A stretch of 64,000 nt of DNA from Euclidia mi (GCA_944739405.2 OX123190.2:19070807-19134806), one strand, 5' to 3'; shown: positions 44,727 to 56,234, numbered from the stretch's first letter. The notes: generated by a model from the sequence alone, not told the origin. Made by a program: numbers and translations.

Positions 44727-44830
44727 AAATTGGCGGTTACTGACTTACTGACGGACAACGAACATCCGAAACTACTGGGTGCAAGAAGTTGGAATATGGC
44801 ATGTAGGCATGTATGTTCCTTGGGGAGCGG
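44727..44830 (-). repeat. Dispersed repeat (CTAGAGGACGCC family), diverged copy
   Basis: GGTTACTGACTTACTGACGG, CGAAACTACTGGGTGCAAG and GTATGTTCCTTGGGGA match the reverse of the family. Confidence 0.55.
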
Positions 44831-45260
44831 AGGGACCGATATATCAAGGATAACTTTCATTTGTTCTAGTAAGTAAGGTGTTATAAATATTCAGTAGTAG
44901 GATTTTGCTGGTTGTAAAACGATAAAACGGATCTGCTATCATCTAAACGTGCATAAACAATAGGTACATTATCAGTATTATCACAGGAATGTTATACCTA
45001 ATCCGTGACGATTGATTAATTTATAAATTACTATTAAAAGCTAAAGCTCTGCTCTTCCCATCTAAGTTTTCTCTGTCAGACACTCATAGCAAAAGAGGTT
45101 GAATGATCCGGTTCGCGATGTAATTTCGAAGGTGCGGTTCGCGTCCATCCACGCACCGTGGTAAGTAGCTTTTATATGCCACTATAATAATACGTAACAC
45201 AACTTTTTCTTATTTTCTAGTGGGGTATGTACAGGTTAGAAAGATGTTTTAAGTACACTA
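44831..45260. other. Intergenic stretch, no gene seen
   Basis: AT-rich; no recognised feature. Confidence 0.45.
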
Positions 45261-45262
45261 AT

Positions 45263-45325
45263 ATCCCTAAATAAAAACGGTTTTAGCCATTAAAATATTG
45301 GCTTAAACCGTTTTTATTTAGGGAT
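45263..45325. repeat. 27-bp hairpin
   Basis: Arms 45263-45289 and 45299-45325 pair with one mismatch around a 9-base loop. Confidence 0.9.
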
Positions 45326-45329
45326 CCTT

Positions 45330-46095
45330 TTACGAATTATTTTGCCACGAATTGTTAACTGTCTATCTGTTCCCTATATATCTCTTAAACCATAGTGGGT
45401 ATTCGGGTGTGCCTAAGCTTTAGACAGTAGTATTCGGGTGTGTGTAAGCTAATTACATGATGATCTTTTAGTAAAAGTTATAACGGCTCATTAGGCTTTA
45501 CTAATTTTCGAGTAATAATCGATTACCTTAAACATACATTTGTAAGCGACATTGAATATTGTGATCGAGTCCTTTTATCCTTAGGACACAAGGTAAGGGC
45601 TACTACGGAACCCTAAATTATGCGTGGCTTCAGATGTACCTGCAATTTGTAACAGGCTGTATGAGCCGGGGTTACCACTTACCACCTGGTGGACCATTGG
45701 TTGGTCTGTTTATAGCTAGTAATAAGAAAGAAGAAGACGCTTTTTAGTTTTGAATTATCTTTACAGCAGCAAATAGGGGGACATGCCGTTATTACTAAAA
45801 CCACAGTATATAAAGACATACAGTAGTTTGACGCCTTTGATCTCGAAGAAAAAGCCGACAACGTCTAGACAAGGGTAAGGAGGCTAGGGCTGCCACATTT
45901 AAACAATACCTACTTATTCAAACACCGTCTATTTATTTTAGAAAAATATAACAATTGCTACGCTACATGAATATTATAGTGTAAATCACTTATTTATTAT
46001 ATGAAAATAATTAACGATGAATAATTATTATAAAACAGTTTGCATTTAGTTTGCACTTGCGGTGACAGCTTTGCATACAAAGTGTCAGTCAGCAC
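45330..46095. other. Intergenic stretch with repeat-tail fragments
   Basis: GTATTCGGGTGTG occurs twice (45397, 45428). TACTACGGAACCCTAAATTA at about 45601 and AGCCGGGGTTACCACTTACC at 45665 are fragments of the repeat ends seen at 26405 and 26740. No gene seen. Confidence 0.45.
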
Positions 46096-46119
46096 CTATT
46101 TCATACCGGAAGTGTCGTA

Positions 46120-46360
46120 GGAGGCGGTTAAGGATATGAAGCATTTTTAGATATACTAGGTGGTTATCGTACAAACCTAGTTAAAATAAAGCGATTGATA
46201 TAGCGGTCGTTTAATGGATGGGCAACCATGGGATCAGCTTGCAAAGACTATGTTATCGATATGAAGTATTTTGAAGATCTATTTTCGAGCAAACTACGTT
46301 AAGGTAAAGTAATAGACATCAAGGTCGTTTTATGGATGGGTGACCGGGCTATAAGATTAC
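46120..46360 (+). repeat. Diverged tandem duplication, about 120 bp
   Basis: GATATGAAGCATTTTTAGAT...TTTAATGGATGGGCAACC is followed by GATATGAAGTATTTTGAAGA...TTTATGGATGGGTGACC. Confidence 0.6.
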
Positions 46361-46599
46361 TGAGAACATGTGTGGGGTTTGTAAAAGGGGGCCAAAAATA
46401 TGGTTATTTTTGAGCTAGGACGCGCCGTTACCAAGATACATATTAATATTTGATAGGTACACTTACCTAATACGAAGGTACTAGGTTAGGTACTTATTGC
46501 ATGAAATTAAAATCACGCTTGAATCGAATATTACCTTACAACGCTTATTTTCTTACGTCTGCCATGTTGTTTACGTACAGTAATTACTACTTTATTCTG

Positions 46600-46803
46600 T
46601 GACAAGAGGATGCCCGCGGTTACACCCGCGTTATTTAAGGCTACTGCTCCGCTCCCGTCGCTCATAGCGTGATGTTATGTAACCTATAGCCTTCCCCGAT
46701 AAATGTGCTATCTAACACTGAAAGAATTTTTCAAATCGAACCAGTAGTTACTGAGATTAGCGCTTTCTAACAAACAAACAAACTATTCAGTTTTATATAT
46801 TAC
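46600..46803 (+). repeat. Dispersed repeat (GAGGATGCCCGCGG family), copy 2
   Basis: Matches 17620-17823 closely and again sits directly in front of a minisatellite element. Confidence 0.7.
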
Positions 46804-47892
46804 TAGCTGCCCCAGTGAACTCCGTATCGCCTTTTTAAGAGTTTTTATTTAATTCCCTTTTTTCCAAGCCCCTTTTCCAAAGTTTCAAGTTTTCCATTGA
46901 CCTAGCGCTTAATCTCTTATCATTCCAGGGTCTATAAATGATGCAAAAACAAACATAGATTTTGATAATTATAATATTGAATTGCCCGTTCCTTAAAATA
47001 TCGGAGACGATACCCATATCACCTTAAAAAAATCCCGTCCGTCAACTTGGATTTCCTATCCGCCATCTTTGGTCACGAAATAGATGTTGTATTTGGATTC
47101 ACCATCCCTTAAATCACTAGAGACGATACCCATATTGACTTTTTAAATTTTTCCCATCCGCCATCTTTGATTTCCCATCCGCCATCTTGAATCACGAAAT
47201 AGATGTTGTATTTGGATTATCTATCCCTTCAAACATCGGAGACGATACCCATATTGATTTAAAAAAAAATCCCATCCGCCATCTTTGATCACGAAATGGA
47301 TGGTGTTTTTGAATTCCCCATTCCTAAAAATATCGGAGACGATACCCATATCGACTTAAAAAAAATCCCGTCCGCCATCTTTGATTTCCTATCCGCCATC
47401 TTTGATCACGAAATAGATGTTGTATTTAGATTCGCCATCCCTTAAAACATCGGAGACGATAACCATTTTGATTTTTTAAAACTTTCCTATCCGCCATCTT
47501 TGATTTCTCATCCGCCATCTTTGATCACGAAATAGATGTTGGATTTGGATTCCCCATCCCTTTAAATATTGGAGTTGATGCTCATATTGATTTTAAAAAA
47601 AAATCCCATCCGCCATCTTTGATCACGAAATAGATGGTAGTTTTGAATTCATGGGGAATTCAAAACTACCATACTACCTTAAATCAAAGATGGCGGACGG
47701 GATTTTTTTGTAAAGTCGATATGGGTATCGTCTCCGATATTTTAAGCAATGGGCAATTCAATATTATATGAAAACTGAAATGATAATAGATTAAGCGCTT
47801 AGTCAATGGTAACTGGAAAAGGGGCTTGGAAAAAAGGGAATTAAATAAAAACTCTTAAAAACGCGATACGGAGTTCGCTGGGTCAGCTAGTA
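46804..47892. mobile_element. Foldback element with internal minisatellite
   Basis: The left end (CTAGCTGCCCCAGTGAACTC...) and the right end (...GAGTTCGCTGGGTCAGCTAG) are inverted repeats of about 235 bp, including the first array units. Between them are 96/119-bp units like those at 17985. The turning point is a 16-bp perfect hairpin at 47635-47671. It contrasts with the 17.8-20.9 kb copies, which end in an (AAAC)n tail instead. Confidence 0.8.
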
Positions 47893-48900
47893 CCTTATAT
47901 TATTAGGTATTAGCCAAGGCTGTTAATAATTATTAGTTTATTTAAGTAACCGAACGAAATAATGACAGAGCAGCAGAGCACCATATTATGACAATGTATA
48001 ATGTGACAGTACTGACAGATAGCACATGCGCAGTAGTCAATTATTAAGGCGCATGCGTTCTTACTGTCAATAGGTAGGAGGTTCGTCCCTACAAACTTCG
48101 ACCCATAGACTAATATATATTATAACCTTCGACCCTCTCTTAAATCCCTCCCAGATTATTTTTTTTCATTTTATTGTATCCTATGTGTTTTTCCTGGTTC
48201 TGAGCTATCAATTTTCAGCCAAATCGGTTCAGCCGTTATTGAGTTATAAATAGTGTAACTAACACGACTGTCTTTTATATATATAGAGTATTAGATTTGG
48301 CCAGACATGAAATATTGTAAAAAGTTAGTAGATTAGTGGGTACGTGTACATTATTTTAAGTGGATACAGGTATATACATACGTTTCAAAATAATATAAAT
48401 AATTAAAATTAATGTAATTTTAATTTTTTGTGTAAGTAAATTGATGAAATTGCAGATTTTTTAAATGCTTATTTTTTAAATCTTTAAATGAAGCATGAAC
48501 AATTGCAATGTCTCACAGCACAAGTCGTATGTACCATCTTAATTAATATTCATAAGCAAATAAATAAGTAACGAACAAAAAACAAGCACGCGCCAGCCCC
48601 CAAAAACATGTACCTAGTTAGGAACTAAAGTGATATACGTAACTAGGTACCGCTCTTCCCGCGTCTCACCTCTTGTCCCCCGCACGATTGACCCGTCTAG
48701 ACGCGTTCGTCGAACGACTGTATGGATTATTTGACTGTGCTAAAACTAGGGTGTGTTTATTGGTCTCAGACGCATGAAGTGCCCTGTACCTTAAGCAATA
48801 TTCAGTAGATATTACCGAATATACTGGGACTTCACAATCCAACGGCACCATAAAGTGTTATACGCATAGTTAGTAGTTTGGACTACCAGGCATTTATACC
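47893..48900. other. Intergenic stretch with one repeat tail
   Basis: About 48095-48295 looks like a dispersed repeat tail (TTTTCAGCCAAATCGGTTCA, ending TATATATAGA). The remainder has no recognised gene. Confidence 0.45.
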
Positions 48901-48904
48901 TAGG

Positions 48905-49118
48905 TACCATACATACATACATAGACTCACGCCTGTCTCCCCGAAGGGGTAGGCAGAGGCATATTAAACGCCCACTTTTCGCCAGTGTTTTGATCCCACG
49001 TAATAGGTGGCGAGCCTATTGCCGCTTATCGGGATATTTTGTTTGCCAGAGCCTCGTCCGTTGATTGGCAGGTGCACCACTTGCAGGTGAGGTTGGCTTG
49101 GGACCCTAAGTTCTTGGT
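48905..49118 (-). mobile_element. SINE 3' part with (TATG)n tail
   Basis: ATACATACATACATAGACTC, then the shared CACGCCTG...CCCCGAAGGGGTAGGCAGAG and TCCCACGTAATAGGTGGCGA. The tail type equals that of the LINE at 6898. The head is not preserved. Confidence 0.65.
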
Positions 49119-49136
49119 GGGAACCCTATGCACCCT

Positions 49137-49739
49137 TTTTTTTTTTTTTTTTTTGGTATCGGGTTGGAAAATCCTCATGGAGTCCCTCCGCCCCGGGGGA
49201 AGGACGAAGGGGACTGTCAGACTCTTACTGACTAAAAACCAACCCGTGTTCCTCATGTACCCGTGTGTCGGAGGGTAGGGATTCGCATAGGCATTCGTCA
49301 CTACCCCCCGACGGGTATTGGCCCGCCAGATGGTCAGGCGGGCCCCGAACAAAACCCCCTTGGCGGCGGATGAAGGTGTTGGGCTCCGCCGCCAAAACAC
49401 TCAGCGGCCGCAGAGGATAGGGAGGACGGCAACGCAACACCGCATCTCCTCTTCCTCTGCGGCCCCACCGCGACGCAACGATGGTGCGCCTCCATTTGGT
49501 CGCGGGAGATAGGGCGCGCGGCAACGCAACACCGACACGCCTCTCCTCCCGCGACCGCACCCGACTGCGAGGGACAGAAGAACTGTCCCTCGCACCCGCC
49601 CTTTGGACGCATCCTGCGCAGGCCTCCGTTAAGCCCATGCGGAGCGTCCCCTCCTGGATCCCTCTTAGCTTCACCGCGGGTCACCAATCCACGGTTACTA
49701 AGCCCCCCCACCACGACAAGGTGGAGATCCCACGGGGGG
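49137..49739 (-). mobile_element. GC-rich retroposed element with poly(A) tail and 16-bp target duplication
   Basis: GAACCCTATGCACCCT is duplicated at 49121-49136 and 49740-49755. A run of T to 49154 is the poly(A) tail of a minus-strand insert. The 5' end reads CCGTGGGATCTCCACCTTGT and the 3' end GGTTTTTAGTCAGTAAGAGT...GAGGATTTTCCAACC, both like lepidopteran LINE termini, so it may be an internally deleted LINE. Overlapping open frames on all strands reflect GC content. Confidence 0.8.
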
Positions 49740-49759
49740 GAACCCTATGCACCCTAACC

Positions 49760-50360
49760 TAACCCTAGGTACCTTGTACTTAAAAATAATTCTGCAACTG
49801 TACGTTTCTTTGCAAAAAATGTGATACAACGGGATTTTTTTAACTTTTGTTGTGTGCACTTCTAATGCCAAAAATGTTACATATTCTTCTTCTTTCTTTT
49901 TAAAAGACTACTGTGTATTTAATGGCTCAGAAATGTCTCTCATTTGATTGCGTTGACTTAAGGTTAGTTTATTTGTGGTTTATTTACAGATCGTAAACCG
50001 TTGAGTGGTGCCGTAAGCACTTGTATGGAAGTTCAAATGTAACTTGATGCATTGATGACGCATGCATGAAGATAGAAAATAAGGTGACCAACAAACAATC
50101 AGGTGAATTAGAAATTGATACTAACTACCTATACGGTTAAAATGTATTTCAGAGAAAGGAAAATCATAAAATTCTGCTTTAATTCTGTCAGCCAGTGATC
50201 TGGAACAAGTTCGTTACATTGTTACAATTTACACACAAGAACTTAGAAGCTCAGAAATCAATTCTATACCTACTAAGTACCTATACCTAAAGGAATTATT
50301 AATAGAATTTAAAAGTAATCATAAATTCAGTGCTCAAAAATTTCCCTCTTCTCATCATCA
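49760..50360. other. Intergenic stretch, no gene seen
   Basis: AT-rich; nothing recognised. Confidence 0.45.
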
Positions 50361-50364
50361 GACC

Positions 50365-50605
50365 TTTAAGTATAATGTCCCACTGCTGGACACGGGGCCA
50401 TAGTCCAACACGCTGGCCAAGTGCGGGTTGGCAGACTTCACATGTCTTTCGAGAACATTATGGAGAACTCTCAGACATGCAGGTTTCCTCACGATGTTTT
50501 CCTTCACCTATAAGCAAGCGATAATTAACAATTAATACGCACTTAACTTGGTGCGCGCCGTGGATTCGCAGCCGAGACTCTCCACTCGGCTATCGCTGCT
50601 TTTCG
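50365..50605 (-). mobile_element. tRNA-derived SINE
   Basis: Head on the minus strand: GATAGCCGAGTGGAGAGTCT (A-box-like) and a degenerate B box CTGCGAATCC. Body includes the reverse of TGCAGGTTTCCTCACGATGT and GTGCGGGTTGGCAGACTTCA, ending at AGCAGTGGGACATTATA. A tail-only fragment is at 63768. Confidence 0.65.
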
Positions 50606-50981
50606 TCATGACTTAATTAAAGGGATATTTTAAGAATGTTTATGTAATATTGAACCAATAAATTTCATGCTGCATGCGCTGAATTTTTGGACTTTATTTC
50701 TACTCGAGATAGGTATATATACATATATTATATGAGCCTTAGGGATTTGCGGTATTGAGTTCGCGACAAATACTTAAGGCATTACCAATAGTCGCAAATT
50801 GCCTCGCATACCTATGCGGTGTACCTGATTGTTGCAGAAGGAAACATCCATCAATATGAATTCGAAATCCATCAGTAGAATTTATTTGTAGGTCTTTACT
50901 AAAAAATATATTATCTATTGTTTTAGATAGGTTGCAAGAAATGTTTACGTCACAGAAAAAAAAGAAAGAAAAGATAACATA

Positions 50982-51187
50982 CACTGGTCAGAGAGTCTAC
51001 CACGAGTTTTTCACTCGATTGTCACGGTGACGATAGACTAGTCGACGGGAAAAAATTTCATACATTTTCTAAAAGCACCCCTATCGATAGTAGCGATCGA
51101 TAGAGGGCGCATTTAGAAAATGTATGGAAATTGTTCCCGTCGAGTAGTTTATCGTCACCGTGTAAAACTCGTACTAGACCCTCAGTG
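50982..51187. mobile_element. Palindromic MITE
   Basis: The two halves are inverted over about 95 bases (GTGACGATAGACTAGTCGAC / GTCGAGTAGTTTATCGTCAC, and CATACATTTTCTAAA near the centre). The left half has about 11 extra bases. The ends look like CACTG / CAGTG. Confidence 0.75.
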
Positions 51188-51189
51188 AA

Positions 51190-52000
51190 GGATTATAATA
51201 TTTAAATAATTATAGGTAGGTACTATATTTTATGAACTAGCTTTTGCTACTTCGCCAGCATGAATGACACTCAGAAAAATGTTTTGTACAAACTCTGATC
51301 CTCGTTTTTTAGGCATGAGACCGATATATCAAAACGAAACTGAAATCCGATTGCAGTCAGAAATCGTATCGTATCGATATTCCAATATGAGAAAACCGAT
51401 TTTAGAAAACGAAAAACAATACCACGATAACGCAAACAATCGAATCCAAATCAAACGGAAACGGTGCAAGCGCAATCAAACTACAAAGTAAATCTAAAGC
51501 TTACGTTTTCGATAGTTTTCATATTCATTCGGTCTCTTTCACTCTACCCAACGACAACTTAGTTAGAATGAGAGAGAGCGAATTTCACATCCTTTTCTTT
51601 CTTACTTAGTGATCCGTTTAAAGAGCAAAAGAGATGAAGCGAATCCATCGTAGCCAAGCAAGCCAGTCGTAACTCGTAGTCGTGCGTTATGGATTTTGAC
51701 GGTTTTATGAATTGCAGATTGAATAGAAAAAATAAAACTAAACATCGCGGCGATAAGATCTAATTCAGATTGCAACTATTAAATGTTTGTTTTGAAAATT
51801 GCAAATAGTTTTAGTAGTTATTAGGGATTTATGTTTGGAGAGTTTTGACTTGATCAATGTTTATTTGTTCACTTGACCTAGGTGACACGTGCAGTGCGGT
51901 GCGCGCGTAATAATAATTAAGTACCTACCTACCTACCTATATTTGGTTTTCGTGAAAGTTATAATATTAGGATATAAAAAGTTTTGTTGTTACGTTGTTA
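51190..52000. other. Intergenic stretch, no gene seen
   Basis: Contains TTCATTCGGTCTCTTTCACT and an inverse-like GAATGAGAGAGAGCGAA near 51570, but no recognised exon or repeat ends. Confidence 0.4.
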
Positions 52001-52204
52001 GGATTGTAAAGTGTAAATAAATAGAAACAATTCGTGTTGTGTAATTTTAGTTTGTTTGGCGACTGAGTTTTTAACAATTAGTTTTAGGTAGTTAGTAGGT
52101 TAGGATTGTAAAATGTAAATAAATAGAAACAATTCGTGTTGTGTCATTTTAGTTTGTTTGGCGACTGAGTTTTTAACACTTAGTTTTAGGTAGTTAGTAG
52201 GTTT
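52001..52204 (+). repeat. Recent tandem duplication of 102 bp
   Basis: 52001-52102 and 52103-52204 differ at only a few positions. Confidence 0.9.
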
Positions 52205-52581
52205 TCTTTTTCAATATGTCACGCAAACCAAGCGAAATATGAACGCATGACATGACAATAGGTACAATAAGAATTCGATTGTTTGCGTTTGTCTAAGCAA
52301 CTAGTAACTACGCTCGTCGTCGCTCCGACATCCGCTACAGAAATCGATTTCTAAACTCGGTTTTTGAAATTGATTTCAGTATCTGAAATCGAATTTGTAT
52401 CGGTTTGCGGAAAATCCCGAAAACGCCTATGCCTATCGTTTTTACTCCTTTTGGGAGGAAATTGCAAATGTATACTCTTAGTTTCTTGCGCCCTGTAGGT
52501 TCTCGGAAGAGTTTAACATAATTATAATGACTAGTCACTTTCATATATTCTTAAATAAAGGAATATGTAGCTACTTTAATA

Positions 52582-53889
52582 CTTAGTCTGGCCATAAATA
52601 GGTACTGTTACAATAAAAAATAGATTACATATTGAATTTGGAATCTGTCATTTTTATACGATTGTTTATTGTGTTTTCTCGTTTTGGCGCCAATACATTG
52701 TATAATATTTTGCGATATTAAAATGGAGTGGAGTGATAAAGAGAACCGAATCGCTGTGATTGCATTACACAAAGTAGGTATGGAGCCAAAAGCAATTTTT
52801 AAAACTCTCCATACACTTGGTATTTTAGTAAAATGTTTGTGTACCGGGCTATTAATAGGTACAATGAGACCTCCTCTGTTTGTGACAGAAAAAGACCTGG
52901 CCGTCTAAGTACCTAGTGTTCGTACGAAAAAGGTGGTCAAAGCAGTAAGGGATAGAATTCGAAGAAATTCTGTCCGAAAGCAAAAGATTTTATCTCGGGA
53001 GATGAAGATAGAATCATGTCGCGTATTTTAAAAGATGACTTGACTTACAGCCTATAAGAGACGCACTGGTCATTTCTTAACTGATAATTAAAAAAGAATA
53101 GGGTGGTAAAATCGAAACAACTACTGAAGCGGTACGCCAAGGGAGGTCACAGAAAAATGTTGTTTATGGATGAAATTTTTTTTTACAATTGAGCAACATT
53201 TTAACAAACAATATGACCATATTTATGCTCAAAGCTCTAAGGAAGCTTCCCAATTGGTCAACAGAGTGCAACGTGGGCATTATCCGACTACGGTGACGGT
53301 TTGGTGGGGTGTTAGCTATGAAGGAGTGACTGAGCCATATTTTTGTGAAAAAGGTATCAAAATATCGGCACAAGTGTATCAAAATACCATTCTTGAGAAG
53401 GTAGTTAAGCCCCTTAAAAACACCATGTCCAATAACCAAGTGTGGTCCTTCCAGCGAGACTCGGCACCGGGTCATAAAGCTCGATCCACACAGTCTTGGG
53501 CGGCAGCCAACGTTTCGGACTTCATCAGAGCTGAAAACTGGCCGTCGTCTAGTCCCGATCTTAATCCGGTGGATTTATGGTCAGTTTTAGAGAGTACAGC
53601 TTGCTCTAAACGCCATGATAATTTGGAGTCCATAAAACAATCCATACGATTGACAGTGAAGAATTTTCCCATGGAAAGAGTGCGTGCTTCTATTGATAAC
53701 AGGCCTCAACGTTTCAAGGACTGTATTGCAGCCAATGGAGACCACTTCGAATAAGCTTTTATATTTTTAATTATTTTATACATAATTACAATTTACAATG
53801 TATTAAACTAACACACTGTAAAAGTTCTAAATGTTATTTGCATTTAAAAATATTTTTTTCTTTGTTTCAAGATTTATGGCAAGACAAGG
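52582..53889 (+). mobile_element. Tc1/mariner element, DD37D (maT-like), decayed
   Basis: Inverted ends share GTCT(G/T)GCCATAAAT, with TA on both sides (52580 and 53890). At 1308 bp it is full length for the group and carries a broken transposase. Confidence 0.8.
52723..53754 (+). pseudogene. maT-type mariner transposase, broken
   Basis: It starts MEWSDKENRIAVIALHKVGM (helix-turn-helix region). Homology continues in shifting frames: VRTKKVVKAVRDRIRRN near 52925, then from 53180 FNKQYDHIYAQSSKEA, TVTVWWGVSYEGVT, WSFQRDSAPGHKA and SSPDLNPVDLWSVLE, ending NGDHFE. The last two catalytic aspartates (RDSA and NPVD) are 37 residues apart, the DD37D spacing of maT elements. The first aspartate region (near 53165) is damaged, and stops lie at 53020-53165. 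It cannot be active. Confidence 0.88.
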
Positions 53890-54089
53890 TATGTATATTA
53901 CTCGTAAATAGAATGCATGCATAAAAATATACAGCTGTGAGCCATTTCAAATCCAATAAAAATTATAAAAATTAGTCCAAGTCGTTCAAACATAAGCTAA
54001 TAAACTATATTAATAATTTCATTGATTACGCACACAACATAGAATTACGTTAACTTGTATTGCGGTAAAGCGAGTACGCGTGTCTAAAA
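53890..54089. other. Short intergenic stretch, nothing seen
   Basis: AT-rich flank between the mariner element and the methuselah-like gene. Confidence 0.4.
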
Positions 54090-54464
54090 GTTAGTCATTA
54101 GCGAGTTGCAAGTAAACAATCGAGTACGTGAGCACGTTGATAAAGTATTGGTGGCACACCGGGCTCGAGGCGAGCCGCGCTAGGGTTGCCCGCAACACTC
54201 CCGCCAGTCTGGACACAAATCTCGCGACTACAACACGTCCCTCTACCTCGCCCGCCGCGCTCGCAACACATCGCGACTTACACCTTATCTCTTATCATTA
54301 TAAAAATGATACATCGAATTACCTAGAGCGCAGATAATAAACACTCGAGCCGTGATAAATACACTGTATCACCATTAAATTCGTTTCAAGCATCGGACTA
54401 ATCGTAGTCCTGAAATGGTCAAATTGTGATCTGAAGTGCAAGTTTTGTGACTGTGGATTTGAAA
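54090..54464 (+). promoter_or_regulatory. Promoter and 5' leader of the methuselah-like gene
   Basis: A CpG-rich block (54140-54275) is followed by two CTTATC words (GATA-type sites, 54284 and 54291) and ATTATAAAAATG at 54297, a TATA candidate. Transcription could start about 30 bases later. Inferred from position and composition. Confidence 0.4.
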
Positions 54465-54902
54465 ATGAAGGCGGTATCGTTTTTCGTGTTTTTTGTGGTA
54501 TTTGTGGGTGTTAATTGTGATCCTTGTACGAGGGTGCAGAGCTTGAACATTACGACTGGTGTCAAGTATGGGAACGGTTCAGTTGTCCACGATGGCTTGG
54601 AGTACAAGAGTGGTGCGTGGTTCGAAGTTGAAGAAGACGGAGTGATGTCTATCTTGGGCTGCCCTTGTATTGGCCGGTTATGCATACATCGGTGCTGTGC
54701 TAGCGGCAGCATGTTCTTTAACTCGACGTGCACAGAATCGGACGCGAGTGCTATAAATCCATTCAGTCCTTCTGTGTATAGAGGCAGGGAACTGACGAAC
54801 GTGACAGCGCATCAGCACTTCTTCTACTTATACGTGAGGCCCTGCAGTGAGAGCTACTTGGTCGACTCTGGTGCCAGCGATGAAGACTTGTACATTCAAG
54901 AG
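54465..54902 (+). CDS. Methuselah-like GPCR, first coding exon (signal peptide and ectodomain)
   Basis: The ATG at 54465 opens a signal peptide (MKAVSFFVFFVVFVGVNC). The ectodomain follows: DPCTRVQSLNIT, HDGLEYKSGAWFEVEEDGVM, and the cysteine pattern GCPCIGRLCIHRCCASG, which is the mark of methuselah ectodomains (GCxC...CIxxCC). There are four N-glycosylation sequons (NIT, NGS, NST, NVT). The exon ends in IQE before a GTATTT donor at 54903, phase 0, after 146 codons. Methuselah-type receptors are class B-like GPCRs linked to stress and lifespan in flies; the ligand here is unknown. The remaining ectodomain and seven-helix exons were not found up to 64000, so the first intron is long or later exons were missed. 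Confidence 0.8.
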
Positions 54903-55424
54903 GTATTTACTGAACTATCTGTACATACATTTAAATTACTGAACATATTTTGATGCTAGGTTTTACCGTAAGATTTTTCTGGTTTCTGGTAGTGTCATAC
55001 AAATTTATGATTTTTCTCAGACCTACTTTGCGTAATACAAACTGCGATTTGTGGATCTATGGCCCCATAAGATTTTTTTTGTCAGCTTGTCCTTATCATG
55101 CCTCAAACAACGAACATGCTTAGTGACTTAACATGCTTCAAACCTGTATATGACGAAACGGGAAGTTACTATATCCTTCCGAACCAAAAAATATATATAT
55201 TTCCAAATCAGTTTACAAATGACGGAGTTCTGATGTAACAAACATAGAAAATACCCCCTTTTTGAAGTCGGATAGAAACTTTTGGAATACAAACTTTACT
55301 TTTGCGTTCCAGCATTTCTTAACTAAATTATTTTTTTGATCTTCTTAGGATAATATATTGTTAGGTAAGTAAAATATTGAACGTGTGTCTTAGATATACA
55401 AAGGGGTTAGGTCCTATGCCGTGG
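54903..55424. other. Start of intron 1 of the methuselah-like gene
   Basis: AT-rich; no further exon recognised. Confidence 0.4.
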
Positions 55425-55662
55425 CGTCCGTGTGGTGACGGATTAAGAATACGGATTGTCACCACCCCATATCATCCCATGGGTGTCGTAAGAGCCGACA
55501 GAGGGAGCAAATTATGCATAGAACAGCACTGTAAAAGAAGGAAAACTTAATACAAACCCTATACCAACCCGCTTGGCCAGCGTGGTATAGTAGGCCAATT
55601 CCTCCTTTCAAAGGAGAGACCTAGTCCAGCAATGGACTGTTAAAGGCTGATGATGAGGTTCT
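55425..55662 (+). mobile_element. Non-LTR-derived repeat, copy 3
   Basis: Best preserved copy: GTCCGTGTGGTGACGGATTA, ATCATCCCATGGGTGTCGTA, CCAGCGTGGTATAGTAGGCC and CCAGCAATGGACTG-TTAAAGGCTGATGATGAG. Confidence 0.75.
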
Positions 55663-56234
55663 ATGTCCCCTCAAATAGGTTCTACTGTATTAGACTACTT
55701 GAGATTACCGTAGACTAAAAGCTTACCTTAGAGGTTATGAGAAATAACTAGCAATATCTATCAGTCAGTTGTTTCTTAAAAACTTCTTTATCATTTGGCG
55801 TCAAGTAATTGTAGGAAAAAGATTGATATGAGTAATCTTGAATAATATTCCTATTAAACAAACTTGAATGAATAATTCTGAATTATATTATATACGGAAC
55901 ATATATATCATATATTGTATACACATATATGTCATATATTGTTGTTGTGATTTGATTATAATTAGTGGCATTGAGCGGAAAATCTTTTGGTTTAAATTCA
56001 TTCACTTAAATCATAGTCTTACGATCAACACGTGAGTCATTATGGTATAAAGGAATAAACCAAATTGTAGGTAATTATAACTTGCGTAAATATTACAAAC
56101 TGTTACACATGCTTTTATTAATCACAGTTCTTATTGTTTGCTTCGTGGTGTAAGATTGTAGCTTGTATTTACGGTTCGCCGTAAAGTCTCGGGTTTACAA
56201 TCCGGGTTGATGAAAATGTTTGAGATTCTTTTGC
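55663..56234. other. Intergenic or intronic stretch, no gene seen
   Basis: AT-rich, with repeated ATATATCATATATTGT near 55905-55940. Confidence 0.4.

Noticed and set aside
46332..46345. 5S rRNA-like TGGATGGGTGACCG
   Set aside because: Only this short word matches; no flanking 5S sequence, and it sits in a diverged tandem duplication.
49225..49714. Several arginine- and proline-rich frames
   Set aside because: They lie in all frames of a GC-rich retroposed element and recur as broken frames in its second copy.
51264..51491. 75-codon plus-strand frame
   Set aside because: Basic, low-complexity, no recognised domain or splice context.
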